From positions 47,152-111,151 of the forward strand of contig CAISPG010000125.1 of NCBI GenBank assembly GCA_903887325.1: a stretch of 64,000 nt of DNA, given 5' to 3'. Numbering within the stretch: the first letter of the stretch is position 1; every line of letters begins with the position of its first letter. The translations under genes and the position numbers were made by a program. Below are positions 19,093 through 28,523 of this stretch, piece by piece. Source of the DNA: an uncultured Burkholderiales bacterium. GTDB lineage: Bacteria; Pseudomonadota; Gammaproteobacteria; Burkholderiales; Burkholderiaceae_C. Below the pieces are notes generated by a model. It had not been told where the DNA came from and did not search any database. It saw nothing but the letters and a program-made list of their open reading frames with translations.

Positions 19093-20373
19093 TCAAGCGT
19101 CCGGCCGGAACACCTTGTAATGCATGCGCCGGGTGATCCACCAGACCAGCAAGGCGATCAAAGGCACGGCCATGGCCGTGAACATGGTGGGACTTTGAAT
19201 CCAGCCCTTGGCCTCCAGGCCTTCGGCCACGTAATGAATCAAGCCGGCGATGTAATAAGTGATGGCCGCCACCGACAAACCTTCGACCGTGGTTTGCAGT
19301 TTCAATTGCATGCCCTGGCGTTTGTTCATGGCGGCCAGCAGCGCCTGGCTGCTTTGCTGCTGCTGGAAATCGACCCGGGTGCGCAACAAATTGCTCATGC
19401 GCGAAACGCGTTCAGACAAAGCGGTTTGCCGTTTGGCCACCCAGTCGCAAGTACTGCGCGCAGGCGACAAGCGCCGCTCCATGAATTCGCCTATGGATTG
19501 AAAACCGGGCAAGCGGGTTTCGCGGATATCCAGAATACGCCGGTCAACCAATTCGAAATACGCCTTGCTGGCCGAAAACCGTGAATGCTGCGCGGCGTAC
19601 AAACCTTCCATTTGTCCGGCCAGTCGCGTCAACCGCTCAAGCAATTCGGCTTCCTCGTCCTGGTGTGCGCTGCGGATCGCCTGCGCCAAATCGGCGAGTT
19701 CCTGTTCAGCCACGGCCAGCGACGGGGCGGCGCTGCGCGCCATCGGCAAACCCAGCAAGGCCACCATGCGGTAGGTTTCAATCTCCAACAGCCTTTGCAC
19801 CAACCGACCCAAACGCCGCTGCGACAACTGCCCGACGCGCAACAGCATGCGCGAGCAACCATCCGGGCCGATTTGAAAATCGGTGTGTAAGGTGGCCGAG
19901 CCTTCAGCCAATTGGCAGGCCACCAGTGAGTCTTCGCGGAACTGCTGGTGCAGTTCGTCGCGGTCGGCCAAGTCATCGGTCTGCTTGGCGCGCAAGTTGA
20001 TGCGGGCCAGGCACTCCCCAGGCAGATCTTTCAGCCATTGCTGAGGCAATAAAGCCAAGGCCAGTCCGTAGTCATCGGCGCGCGGCAAACCGGCGGGCGC
20101 ATCGGCCATGAATGTCCAGGTGACAAACTCGGTATGCAGTTCCCAGCGCAGCCGCCAGCTGCCCAGATCCACGCGCAAATGGTTGGCATGGGCGTCAGGC
20201 ACCGGCAAATGATGGTCATTCAGCAAAGCCAGCAAATGGGCGCGACTGGCGTCACGGGCTTCGGCATCGGCCAGCATCACCACATGGCTGATGGCCAGCG
20301 GTGCGCGCATGGGTTCGGGCGGTCGCGCGTGTACCTCGTTGTGTAAAGCGCGTCTGAGGGCGTGTTCTTTCAT
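19093..20373 (-). CDS. DUF3422 family protein, predicted membrane-anchored
   Basis: HALRRALHNEVHARPPEPMRAPLAISHVVML...LRWELHTEFVTWTFM...; two hydrophobic segments near the C-terminus (VAAITYYIAGLIHYV; PTMFTAMAVPLIALLVWWI). Confidence 0.88.
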   Translation of the reverse strand: MKEHALRRALHNEVHARPPEPMRAPLAISHVVMLADAEARDASRAHLLALLNDHHLPVPDAHANHLRVDLGSWRLRWELHTEFVTWTFMADAPAGLPRADDYGLALALLPQQWLKDLPGECLARINLRAKQTDDLADRDELHQQFREDSLVACQLAEGSATLHTDFQIGPDGCSRMLLRVGQLSQRRLGRLVQRLLEIETYRMVALLGLPMARSAAPSLAVAEQELADLAQAIRSAHQDEEAELLERLTRLAGQMEGLYAAQHSRFSASKAYFELVDRRILDIRETRLPGFQSIGEFMERRLSPARSTCDWVAKRQTALSERVSRMSNLLRTRVDFQQQQSSQALLAAMNKRQGMQLKLQTTVEGLSVAAITYYIAGLIHYVAEGLEAKGWIQSPTMFTAMAVPLIALLVWWITRRMHYKVFRPDA

Positions 20374-20383
20374 TCAGGCAATT

Positions 20384-21895
20384 TCAATCTTCAACAAAGG
20401 CTTCTTCCCGCTTGGACTTGATGGCAGGCAACAGCACCAGCAACAACAAAACAACGGCCAGTGCCAGCAAAGCGGCCGACAACGGCCGGGTGATGAACAC
20501 CGACCAGTCGGCGCGCGCCAGCTTCAAGGCACGTTTTAAATATTCTTCCATCATGGGCCCGAGTATGAACCCGAGCAACAGCGGCGCCGGTTCGCAGCCC
20601 AGCTTGGTGAACAAATAACCCGCGAAACCGAACAAGGCCACCAGCCAGATGTCGAAGGTGGAATTGTTGGTGGTGTAGACGCCGATGGCGCAAAACAGCA
20701 CGATAGCCGGAAACATGTAGTGGTAAGGCACGGTCAGCAGCTTGATCCAGATGCCAATCATGGGCAGGTTCAAAATGACAAGCATCAAATTGCCTATCCA
20801 CATGGACACAATCAAACCCCAGAACAACTCGGGGTTGACCGTCATCACCTGCGGGCCGGGTTGTATGTTGTGTATGGTCATGGCGCCGACCATCAAGGCC
20901 ATCACCGCATTCGGCGGGATGCCTAAAGTGAGCAAAGGAATAAACGAAGTTTGCGCGCCGGCGTTATTGGCTGACTCGGGTGCCGCCACGCCACGGATAT
21001 TGCCTTGGCCCAACGGCACTTCACCGGCCTTGAGCTTGATTTTTTTCTCCAAGGTGTACGAGGCAAACGAAGCCAGCACCGCGCCGCCGCCGGGCAAGAT
21101 ACCAAGCAACGAGCCCAGCGCTGTGCCGCGCAGCACGGCGGGCATCATTTGTTTGAAATCTTCTCGGGTTGGAAACAAACCCTGTACCCTGGCAGTGAAC
21201 ACTTCCCGCTCCAGCTCACTTTTAGCCAGGTTGCTGATGATTTCGCCATAACCAAACACACCCATGGCGACGGCCACAAAGCCTATGCCATCGGTCAGTT
21301 CGGGAATATCAAAAGTGAACCGCGCCATGCCCGAATTCACATCGGTGCCGACCAGACCGAGTAGCAAACCCAAAATGATCATGGCGATGGCTTTGAGCAA
21401 GGAGCCCGAAGCCAGCACCACGGCACCGACCAGACCGACCACCATCAAGGCGCAGTATTCCGCCGGGCCGAAAGCGAAAGCCACTTCGGTCAAGGGCGCG
21501 GCAAACGCGGCCAACAGCAAAGTGCCAACGCAGCCTGCAAAAAACGAACCCAGACCGGCGGCGGCCAGCGCCGGGCCTGCACGGCCTTGGCGCGCCATCT
21601 GGTAGCCATCGAGCGTGGTGACCACAGAGGAGGATTCACCCGGCAGGTTAACCAAAATAGCGGTGGTCGAACCGCCGTATTGGGCACCGTAATAAATACC
21701 TGCCAGCATGATCAGCGCAGACACCGGCGGCAAGGCATAGGTGGCCGGTAACAACATGGCAATCGTGGCCACCGGGCCGATACCCGGCAGCACGCCTATG
21801 AGCGTGCCTAATAAGCAACCGATCAGGGCATACAACAAATTGACGGGCGTACCGGCGACAGCGAATCCTGTGGCGAGGTTGGCGAGCAAGTCCAT
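20384..21895 (-). CDS. Tripartite tricarboxylate transporter permease, TctA family
   Basis: LIGCLLGTLIGVLPGIGPVATIAMLLPATYALPPVSALIMLAGIYYGAQYGGSTTAILVNLPGESSSVVTTLDGYQMARQGRAGPAL is the TctA signature region. Confidence 0.96.
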   Translation of the reverse strand: MDLLANLATGFAVAGTPVNLLYALIGCLLGTLIGVLPGIGPVATIAMLLPATYALPPVSALIMLAGIYYGAQYGGSTTAILVNLPGESSSVVTTLDGYQMARQGRAGPALAAAGLGSFFAGCVGTLLLAAFAAPLTEVAFAFGPAEYCALMVVGLVGAVVLASGSLLKAIAMIILGLLLGLVGTDVNSGMARFTFDIPELTDGIGFVAVAMGVFGYGEIISNLAKSELEREVFTARVQGLFPTREDFKQMMPAVLRGTALGSLLGILPGGGAVLASFASYTLEKKIKLKAGEVPLGQGNIRGVAAPESANNAGAQTSFIPLLTLGIPPNAVMALMVGAMTIHNIQPGPQVMTVNPELFWGLIVSMWIGNLMLVILNLPMIGIWIKLLTVPYHYMFPAIVLFCAIGVYTTNNSTFDIWLVALFGFAGYLFTKLGCEPAPLLLGFILGPMMEEYLKRALKLARADWSVFITRPLSAALLALAVVLLLLVLLPAIKSKREEAFVED

Positions 21896-21905
21896 GTGTA
21901 TCCGA

Positions 21906-22403
21906 TCAGTAGAGGTTGACGAATGCAGGCCATACCGGCACTTGCAACTTCAGCAGTTGAATAAACACCAGATAACTGCCGGCTGCCAGCACGCTGCCCA
22001 AAACCAACCAGCGGCGAACCGTGAAACTCGCCGCGTCGGCCAGTAGCGACAAACCGCACAAGGCATAAATGGCAAGCATCAAACCCATGGGCGGCAAGCC
22101 GATGAAGGACAAACCGCCGAGCAGCAGGCCGAACAAGACGTTCGCGCCCAGAATACAAAACAAGGGACGCCAGGCCAATTCACCGATGACACCGCCATCA
22201 GGCGTCTCCACCACCAGAGAAAAAAACATGATGAAACCGCCAAGCATGACCAGTACCAGCCCCAGAACCAACGGAAAATAGCCGGGGCCCATCTGCGCCG
22301 CAGAGCCCACGGAATAGCCGGTGGCAGAGTTCCAGGCAAATGCCGCACCGGTGACGGTGAACATCAGTCCGGAAGCAAAATCTTTTTGACTCTTGATGGA
22401 CAA
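21906..22403 (-). CDS. Tripartite tricarboxylate transporter, TctB family
   Basis: LSIKSQKDFASGLMFTVTGAAFAWNSATGYSVGSAAQMGPGYFPLVLGLVLVMLGGFIMF. TTG start at 22403 with upstream AGGAG preferred over the track start at 22475, which overlaps the neighbouring gene. Confidence 0.88.
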   Translation of the reverse strand: MSIKSQKDFASGLMFTVTGAAFAWNSATGYSVGSAAQMGPGYFPLVLGLVLVMLGGFIMFFSLVVETPDGGVIGELAWRPLFCILGANVLFGLLLGGLSFIGLPPMGLMLAIYALCGLSLLADAASFTVRRWLVLGSVLAAGSYLVFIQLLKLQVPVWPAFVNLY

Positions 22404-22441
22404 GGCGGAACTCCTGAAAAGAGCAGAAGCGCGATTGTCAC

Positions 22442-23197
22442 CTAAGCGGCCACCGGCCTGAACATGCGCAACCACTGAGGCGCGGGTAAACGCCAGCGTT
22501 TGTGTATTTCTGCCGCACGCGCCTGCAACACCTCTTCTGCCTGATACAGCGGTGTGCGCTGTGCCAGCACCACGGTATTGCCTTCGCGCGTGGGCTTGAA
22601 AACCCAGACCGCGTCAGCGCCAAAGGCCTGGCTGATATGACCCAAGCTGCGCTCATAACTGGAAGAGCGGCCAAACAAATTGACCAGCATGCAACCGCGC
22701 GCCGTCAGCAAACGGCGGCAACCGGCATAAAAATCGAGGTCATCCAAGACCGGCGCGGCCGCTTCATCGTCGTACAAATCGACATGTAAAACATCGACCT
22801 GACCCTGCCAGTGCTCGTGCGCCGCGACCTCGGCGGCGTCGCCGAGCACCACATTCAGCAGTTCATCGTCCGCGCCCAATTCGAACCAGGTGCGGCAGGC
22901 AGCGATCACCTGCGGGTTGAGTTCAATGGCGGTGGTGCGCATCTTCAACACCTTGTGGCAGTTTTTGGTGAGCGCTGCCGCGCCCAAACCAAATTGCATG
23001 GCGTGCATGCCTTCCACCTCATCAGCCTCGTGGAACAACAACCAGGCCTGCATGCGCTGCACATAGTCCAACTCAATGTCATTGGGTTTGTTCAACAGCA
23101 TGGAACCCTGAATCCACACGGTGCCCAGGTGCAAGTAACGCACCTTGCCGTGCTCGGACACATTGACTTGCGGGAGTTGGGGTGGGGTAGAGGCCAT
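22442..23197 (-). CDS. Spermidine synthase-like methyltransferase-fold protein
   Basis: YLHLGTVWIQGSMLLNKPNDIELDYVQRMQAWLLF...MQFGLGAAALTKNCHKVLKMRTTAIELNPQVIAACRTWF...VDVLHVDLYDDEAAAPVLDDLDFY. Confidence 0.75.
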   Translation of the reverse strand: MASTPPQLPQVNVSEHGKVRYLHLGTVWIQGSMLLNKPNDIELDYVQRMQAWLLFHEADEVEGMHAMQFGLGAAALTKNCHKVLKMRTTAIELNPQVIAACRTWFELGADDELLNVVLGDAAEVAAHEHWQGQVDVLHVDLYDDEAAAPVLDDLDFYAGCRRLLTARGCMLVNLFGRSSSYERSLGHISQAFGADAVWVFKPTREGNTVVLAQRTPLYQAEEVLQARAAEIHKRWRLPAPQWLRMFRPVAA

Positions 23198-23353
23198 GGG
23201 GGATTGTCGCTAGTTCGGCGGATGATTTGGAAATGAATAGATAAACAGCGAAGAAAACATGTTTACTAAAGCCGATCAACCCGGCTACATTGCAAGCCAC
23301 AGCTGACACATAATCGAAAGTGACCGCTGCAATAAGTGCAGCTACGCCAACGC

Positions 23354-24700
23354 CTAATCCAACAACCGACGCAAGGCAGGTGTAGAAACATCGTCCAAAT
23401 GCCGAAACGCCGGTGCAATCTTGTCGATGTCTTCTGGCGCGACACCAAACTTTTCAAAGTAAACCTTCCACTCGCGCAGCTTCAACCAAACTTCGCTCAT
23501 CGTGTTGGCGGCATCGGCCTTAGATACGGTGAACTGGGCATGTGCGGCCAGTGCGTTGTCCAAAGTCGCTAGCCTGCCTTGCGGGCCCACGCCCAAATGC
23601 AAAAAACGCTCAGTGGCATGGCTTGCGCGAGGCAACACGTCGTACAAAGGGCTTAAGCGCCAACCGGGCAACCGGGGGTCCCACAAAAAACCATGGTTGC
23701 GCAGGTGGTCATCGTCGTTGCTCACAAAGATATTGAAGACCATGCGTTTAAAAAGTTCCGCGTTGTCCTGGCGAATGACGCTGGGATGGCAGTGCTCTCG
23801 CACGGCCTGGGCAAGGTCGCTGTAAGCCTTGGTGCGAGATTCGGTTTCATCGCAAGCCAACATGGTCAGGCCGCTCACAAAGCCCAAGCGATGCTCCACG
23901 CGACCTTTGCCTGGCTGTGTGGCAAACAGATTGTCAATATTGGCGAGGACATCATCAGCTGCAAGCCAGTAGCGGTCAAAGCGACGAATGCGCATGAGCT
24001 TGCGCTCGCCAATCGTTTGCATTTCAATCTCGGGTACTTGCAAGCCAACTTCAGCAGCCAATCGCAGTGTGGCGGTTTCCACGCCTGTCACGTCGAAGCG
24101 GTCTTGTTGACTTGAAAATTTGGCCAGCCACAAAACCCCTTGCGCATCTCGCACCGAGGCTTTCGGCCGCGCCCCACCTAATGCAGTGCCCTCCACAAAT
24201 ATGCCTTCCAAGTGCGCGGGCACAGGCAGCCCCTCCCCGATCCGATCCGCAGCCTCCATCAGGTGCGCCAGGTCGTGTGAGACATGGAGGCCATGACTAG
24301 GCCATTGCTTGATATCAGTGCGTATGTCGAGTGCCCCGACACGCTCACTGCCGGCGTGCAGCAAGTACTGAGACTCAGGCAGGCTATTGGCCGGCACCTT
24401 GAGTTTGGCTTCAATGACGCGCCGCCCCCATGCGTCCGGCGCTGCGTCGCGAATGCCACCGAAAAACGACAACTGCTTGGCCGGAAACAGACGCTTGCCC
24501 AAAACGCCCTGCGGATGGCGCAGGCTCAGACTCACCTGATCGACTTCCAAGGCATCCAGCCTGCGCGCGTAGTTCAAGCCATAGGTGAAGCTGGCGGTCT
24601 TTACCTCGTTGCCTTCTTCTGTCATGAGCAACTGTCCGCATGGCTTCCAATCCTGCCCGATGTGGGCAAACACCATTAACTTCAATTCTTTGTCTGGCAT
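23354..24700 (-). CDS. hipA: HipA-family kinase toxin
   Basis: FGGIRDAAPDAWGRRVIE...GTALGGARPKASVRDAQGVLWLAKF...RFDRYW...FNIFVSNDDDHLRNHGFLWDPRLPGWRLSPLYDVLP (HipA kinase motifs). Confidence 0.93.
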   Translation of the reverse strand: MPDKELKLMVFAHIGQDWKPCGQLLMTEEGNEVKTASFTYGLNYARRLDALEVDQVSLSLRHPQGVLGKRLFPAKQLSFFGGIRDAAPDAWGRRVIEAKLKVPANSLPESQYLLHAGSERVGALDIRTDIKQWPSHGLHVSHDLAHLMEAADRIGEGLPVPAHLEGIFVEGTALGGARPKASVRDAQGVLWLAKFSSQQDRFDVTGVETATLRLAAEVGLQVPEIEMQTIGERKLMRIRRFDRYWLAADDVLANIDNLFATQPGKGRVEHRLGFVSGLTMLACDETESRTKAYSDLAQAVREHCHPSVIRQDNAELFKRMVFNIFVSNDDDHLRNHGFLWDPRLPGWRLSPLYDVLPRASHATERFLHLGVGPQGRLATLDNALAAHAQFTVSKADAANTMSEVWLKLREWKVYFEKFGVAPEDIDKIAPAFRHLDDVSTPALRRLLD

Positions 24701-24712
24701 GTGTTTAGCGCC

Positions 24713-25054
24713 TCAAAAATCAAGTTCTTCGAGCTCAGCCGCTGTCAGATCGCGCACGCGGCGGGTCTTTTCACGCGCACTGAGCGCCAGCAGAGCCGGG
24801 TCTTTTTCAGCTAACAAGTCCAATAGTGAGCTGCCAGGCGAAATGGCTGCAAGGTAGCGCAACACTTGCCCCAGTGCTATGCCGGGGTCACCCTTTTCCA
24901 GCCGGTAAGCCGTGTTGCGCGACAGGCCCGCCCGCAACGCAGCCTCAGCTTGCTTGACTTGTCGGGCCAAACGCAGTCGCGCCAAAAGCATTCCCACACG
25001 AATGCATTCCTGTTGCTGTTCAGTGGAAACCATGACGGATTGATCTACTCTCAT
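24713..25054 (-). CDS. XRE/HipB-like HTH antitoxin
   Basis: ECIRVGMLLARLRLARQVKQAEAALRAGLSRNTAYRLEKGDPGIALGQVLRYLAAI: HTH_3-type domain, 12 nt upstream of hipA. Confidence 0.88.
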   Translation of the reverse strand: MRVDQSVMVSTEQQQECIRVGMLLARLRLARQVKQAEAALRAGLSRNTAYRLEKGDPGIALGQVLRYLAAISPGSSLLDLLAEKDPALLALSAREKTRRVRDLTAAELEELDF

Positions 25055-25144
25055 GATGGATCTTTATGTTTGATAAATAGCGGATTATTTTGTTATGGAT
25101 TGCCGCGCATTGTAGCCAAATAACAAGGCTGGCGCTTATTTTGC

Positions 25145-25186
25145 TCGTTAAATCTTACTTTATATATTCAATGAGTGATTTAACGA
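25145..25186. promoter_or_regulatory. Inverted repeat TCGTTAAATC-N22-GATTTAACGA in AT-rich region upstream of hipBA
   Basis: Perfect 10-bp arms (25145-25154 and 25177-25186), spacer contains TTTATATATTCA. Confidence 0.4.
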
Positions 25187-25243
25187 TCAAAATTTAAATG
25201 CCGGACGAAAATCGACCGGGGCATTGAACATGCCGGGTTCCAA

Positions 25244-26047
25244 TCACAAACCCAACACCTGCCTCACATTCCGCGTCGTCGTCTCTTGCACTTCCCCCAC
25301 CGACACACCTCTTAATTCAGCCAGCACCTGCGCGATGCGCGGTACCTGCTCCGGCGTATTGCGGCCTTGCGCCTCACCGGCTTGGCGCTGCTCGGCGGTC
25401 ACATACAACCAATGCGGCGGTATGTCGGGCGAATCGGTTTCCAGCACCAGCGCGTCCAGCGGCAACTCGGTCGCCAAGCGGCGCAACTGCAAAGCCCGCT
25501 CATAGGTCAACGCACCGCCAAAACCCAGTTTGAAACCAAGGTCAATAAACATACGTGCCTGCTGCAAGCTGCCGTTGAACGCATGCGCGATGCCGCCCTT
25601 GACCGGCGTTTGCCGCAAACCTTGCAGCAACAAATCGGCGCTGCGCCGCACATGCAGGATGACGGGCAAGTCGTGTTGTTGCGCCAGTTTGAGTTGCGCT
25701 TTGTAAAACATTTGCTGGCGCGCCATGTCCAAGCCCGGCACAAATCCATCGAGGCCGATTTCACCGACCGCCACCAAACGCGGGTCGCTGCGGTGCTGAT
25801 GCAGTTGCGCGTCAAGCGTTTGCAAGTCGGCCGCTGCGGCTTGCGGCGTGTACATAGGGTGTATGCCCAGCGCATACACATCGCCGTGTTGATGCGCGAG
25901 CAGTCGCACGGTGTCAAAGTTACTCGCCTCGACCGCCGGTATCACACAGGTAGCCACACCGGCTTTGCGCGCCGCAGCGCGCACCGCGTCGCGGTCGGCG
26001 GCAAACTCCGGCGCGTCCAAATGGCAATGGCTGTCTATCCAGTTCAT
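25244..26047 (-). CDS. TatD-family hydrolase/DNase
   Basis: MNWIDSHCHLDAPEFAADRDAV...ALGIHPMY...AVGEIGLDGF...LPVILHVRRSADLLL...ALVLETDSPDIPPHWL. Confidence 0.93.
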   Translation of the reverse strand: MNWIDSHCHLDAPEFAADRDAVRAAARKAGVATCVIPAVEASNFDTVRLLAHQHGDVYALGIHPMYTPQAAAADLQTLDAQLHQHRSDPRLVAVGEIGLDGFVPGLDMARQQMFYKAQLKLAQQHDLPVILHVRRSADLLLQGLRQTPVKGGIAHAFNGSLQQARMFIDLGFKLGFGGALTYERALQLRRLATELPLDALVLETDSPDIPPHWLYVTAEQRQAGEAQGRNTPEQVPRIAQVLAELRGVSVGEVQETTTRNVRQVLGL

Positions 26048-26162
26048 AAGGGGATTGTGGCGAATACAAAGCCAACGGCAATCAGCTTCCGGATTTTTAC
26101 CTTCACACTGACCTGAGAGCAGACTAAGATGGTTGAAGCGTCAATACCCAAGGACTTCTTTC

Positions 26163-26837
26163 ATGAAATTTGCTTTTGTAGGCTTAAGTCTCGCCATCAC
26201 AGTCACCGCTTTGCTCAGCGGCTGCGCCACCGAAACCTCGCAAGCGCTGGCCACGCCCAAAGTGGAATCCGCCAACAGTGTTTACAACGGTCCGCGCTAT
26301 GCGCTGGCGGTCGGCAAGTTTGAAAACCGCTCAGCTTTTTTGCGTGGCCTGTTTTCTGACGGCATAGACCGCTTAGGCAACCAGGCCAAAACCATACTCA
26401 TCGGCCACTTGCAACAGGCCAACCGTTTTTCTGTGATGGAGCGCGACAACCTCGGCGAAGCCCAATTCGAGAAAAATATAGACGGTAAAAACCAGGCTCT
26501 CAAGAGCGCCGAGTTTTTGATCATCGGTGACGTCACCGAGTTCGGCCGCAAAGAGGTCGGCGATGAGCAGTTGTTCGGCTTGCTGGGGCGCGGCAAAACC
26601 CAGGTTGCCTACGCCAAGGTCACCTTGAATGTGGTTAACACCACCACCTCCGAAGTCATGTACTCGGTGCAAGGCGCGGGTGAATATGCTTTGTCTAACC
26701 GCGAGGTCATAGGCTTTGGCGGCACCGCCAGTTATGACGCCACACTGAACGGCAAAGTGCTGGACCTGGCCATACGCGAAAGCGTGCAAAAGCTAGTCAA
26801 AGGGGTTGACCAAGGCCAATGGAAACCCGGTTCATGA
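26163..26837 (+). CDS. CsgG/HfaB-family outer-membrane lipoprotein
   Basis: MKFAFVGLSLAITVTALLSGCATE lipobox (LLSGC); YALAVGKFENRSAFLRGLFSDGIDRLGNQAKTILIGHLQQANRFSVMERDNLGE is CsgG-like. Confidence 0.88.
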   Translation: MKFAFVGLSLAITVTALLSGCATETSQALATPKVESANSVYNGPRYALAVGKFENRSAFLRGLFSDGIDRLGNQAKTILIGHLQQANRFSVMERDNLGEAQFEKNIDGKNQALKSAEFLIIGDVTEFGRKEVGDEQLFGLLGRGKTQVAYAKVTLNVVNTTTSEVMYSVQGAGEYALSNREVIGFGGTASYDATLNGKVLDLAIRESVQKLVKGVDQGQWKPGS

Positions 26838-27187
26838 CACGATTTTCAGCCCTGGCTGTGGTCTATCTGCTACTGACAGCGTGCGCCAGCCAAGAACATT
26901 CGCTCTACCACTGGGGCGGCTACCAGGAACAGATTTACGAAGGCTTTCAAATCGAGTCGGGCAATACATCGCCGGAGAAGCAGTTGCAAAAACTGCAAGA
27001 AGAGCAGCAAAAAGCCGCTTCCAAAAACAAACCCTTGCCACCGGGTTACCAGGCCCACATGGGTTATTTGTATTTCCAGACCGGCCAGGCGGACAAGGCG
27101 GTCATGGCGTTTGAAGCAGAAAAAAAACAATTCCCTGAATCCACTGTCTACATGGACTTGGTGCTGGGCAAACTCAGGCAGAAATAA
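26834..27187 (+). CDS. DUF4810 domain-containing lipoprotein
   Basis: MTRFSALAVVYLLLTACASQEHSLYHWGGYQEQIYEGFQ...EKQLQKLQEEQQKAASKNKPLPPGYQAHMGYLYFQTGQADKAV; lipobox LLTAC; ATGA overlap with upstream stop. Confidence 0.88.
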   Translation: MTRFSALAVVYLLLTACASQEHSLYHWGGYQEQIYEGFQIESGNTSPEKQLQKLQEEQQKAASKNKPLPPGYQAHMGYLYFQTGQADKAVMAFEAEKKQFPESTVYMDLVLGKLRQK

Positions 27188-27190
27188 AAC

Positions 27191-27844
27191 ATGACTCTGC
27201 GTATCACCTTAGCTTTAAGCGCTGTGTGCCTGCTGTGGCTAAGCGCTTGCAGCACGCCTTCAGCCAAGCCCGACCAAAGCGATTTCAGAAACAGCAAGCC
27301 CAAGTCCATTCTTGTATTGCCGCCGGTCAATCTGTCGCCCGATATTCGCGGCAGCCTGACTTTTTTATCCACCGTCACGCGCCCGCTGTCTGAAGCCGGT
27401 TATTACGTGTTTCCGGTGGCCATGGTGGATGCGACCTTCAAAGAAAACGGCCTGCAAATGGCCGATGACATCCATGATGCGCCACTCTCAAAACTGCAAA
27501 GCATCTTTGGGACAGATGCGGTGCTCTACATCACGGTGGAGAAATTCGGCAGCAGTTATGTGGTGATAGACAGCCAGACCGTGGTCAGCGCCAAGGCTAG
27601 GCTGGTAGACGCCCGCACCGGCACCCTGTTGTGGAAAGGGCAGGCCAGCGCATCGGATGCCGAAGGCCGCGACAACAACAACGGACTGGCCGGTGTGTTG
27701 ATCAACTCGGTCATTCACCAGTTGGCCAGCAACATAGGTAACCCGGGTCACAACGTAGCCAAAGTGGCCAGCGCACGCTTGTTGTCACCGCATACCGGAG
27801 GTATTTTGTACGGGCCGCGCTCACCCAATTACGGCAAAGACTGA
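27191..27844 (+). CDS. DUF799/GNA1162-family lipoprotein
   Basis: LSACSTPSAKPDQSDFRNSKPKSILVLPPVNLSPDIRGSLTFLSTVTRPLSEAGYYVFPVAMVDATFKENGLQ...IFGTDAVLYITVEKFGSSY. Confidence 0.88.
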   Translation: MTLRITLALSAVCLLWLSACSTPSAKPDQSDFRNSKPKSILVLPPVNLSPDIRGSLTFLSTVTRPLSEAGYYVFPVAMVDATFKENGLQMADDIHDAPLSKLQSIFGTDAVLYITVEKFGSSYVVIDSQTVVSAKARLVDARTGTLLWKGQASASDAEGRDNNNGLAGVLINSVIHQLASNIGNPGHNVAKVASARLLSPHTGGILYGPRSPNYGKD

Positions 27845-27845
27845 A

Positions 27846-28523
27846 TCAGGTCTGCAACTGACCGTTGACCAGGCGCATTTGCCGGTCGCATTGCGAGGCC
27901 AGGGTTTCATCATGCGTGACCACCACAAAGGCCGTACCCTGCTGGCGGGCGAGTTGCAGCATCAAAGCAAACACACTGTCGGCGGTGCTGCGGTCCAGGT
28001 TGCCAGTGGGTTCATCGGCTAACACGCACTCGGGTTGTGTGACCAGCGCTCGCGCAATCGCCACCCGCTGGCGTTCGCCGCCGGATAACTCGGACGGCGT
28101 GTGCTTGATCCGCTCACCCAGGCCCACGGCTTGCAGCATGGCCTGCGCCTGCGCAGTCGCCTCGGCATGCGGCATACGGCGTATCCACAAAGGCATGGCG
28201 ACGTTGTCCAGCGCATTGAACTCGGGCAGCAAATGGTGAAACTGGTAAATAAAACCCAGGTGTTGATTGCGTAAGCGCCCAAGGGCGGTCGGGTCTAACC
28301 CGGCCAATGCCCGGCCCAGCAAATGCACGCTGCCGGTGGTCGGCGTGTCCAGGCCGCCTAGCAAATGCAGCAAAGTGCTTTTGCCTGAACCGGAGGCACC
28401 GACCACGGCCAGGGTTTCACCGGCATCTATGTGTAAATCCACATCCTTCAACACAGTGACATCTATGTCGCCTTCATGGAAACGCCGCCCCAGTCCCTGC
28501 GCCTGCAACACAGCTTTACTCAT
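27846..28523 (-). CDS. lolD: Lipoprotein-releasing system ATP-binding protein
   Basis: [25 protein letters not shown] (Walker A), [32 protein letters not shown]; adjacent to a LolC/E permease. Confidence 0.93.
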   Translation of the reverse strand: MSKAVLQAQGLGRRFHEGDIDVTVLKDVDLHIDAGETLAVVGASGSGKSTLLHLLGGLDTPTTGSVHLLGRALAGLDPTALGRLRNQHLGFIYQFHHLLPEFNALDNVAMPLWIRRMPHAEATAQAQAMLQAVGLGERIKHTPSELSGGERQRVAIARALVTQPECVLADEPTGNLDRSTADSVFALMLQLARQQGTAFVVVTHDETLASQCDRQMRLVNGQLQT

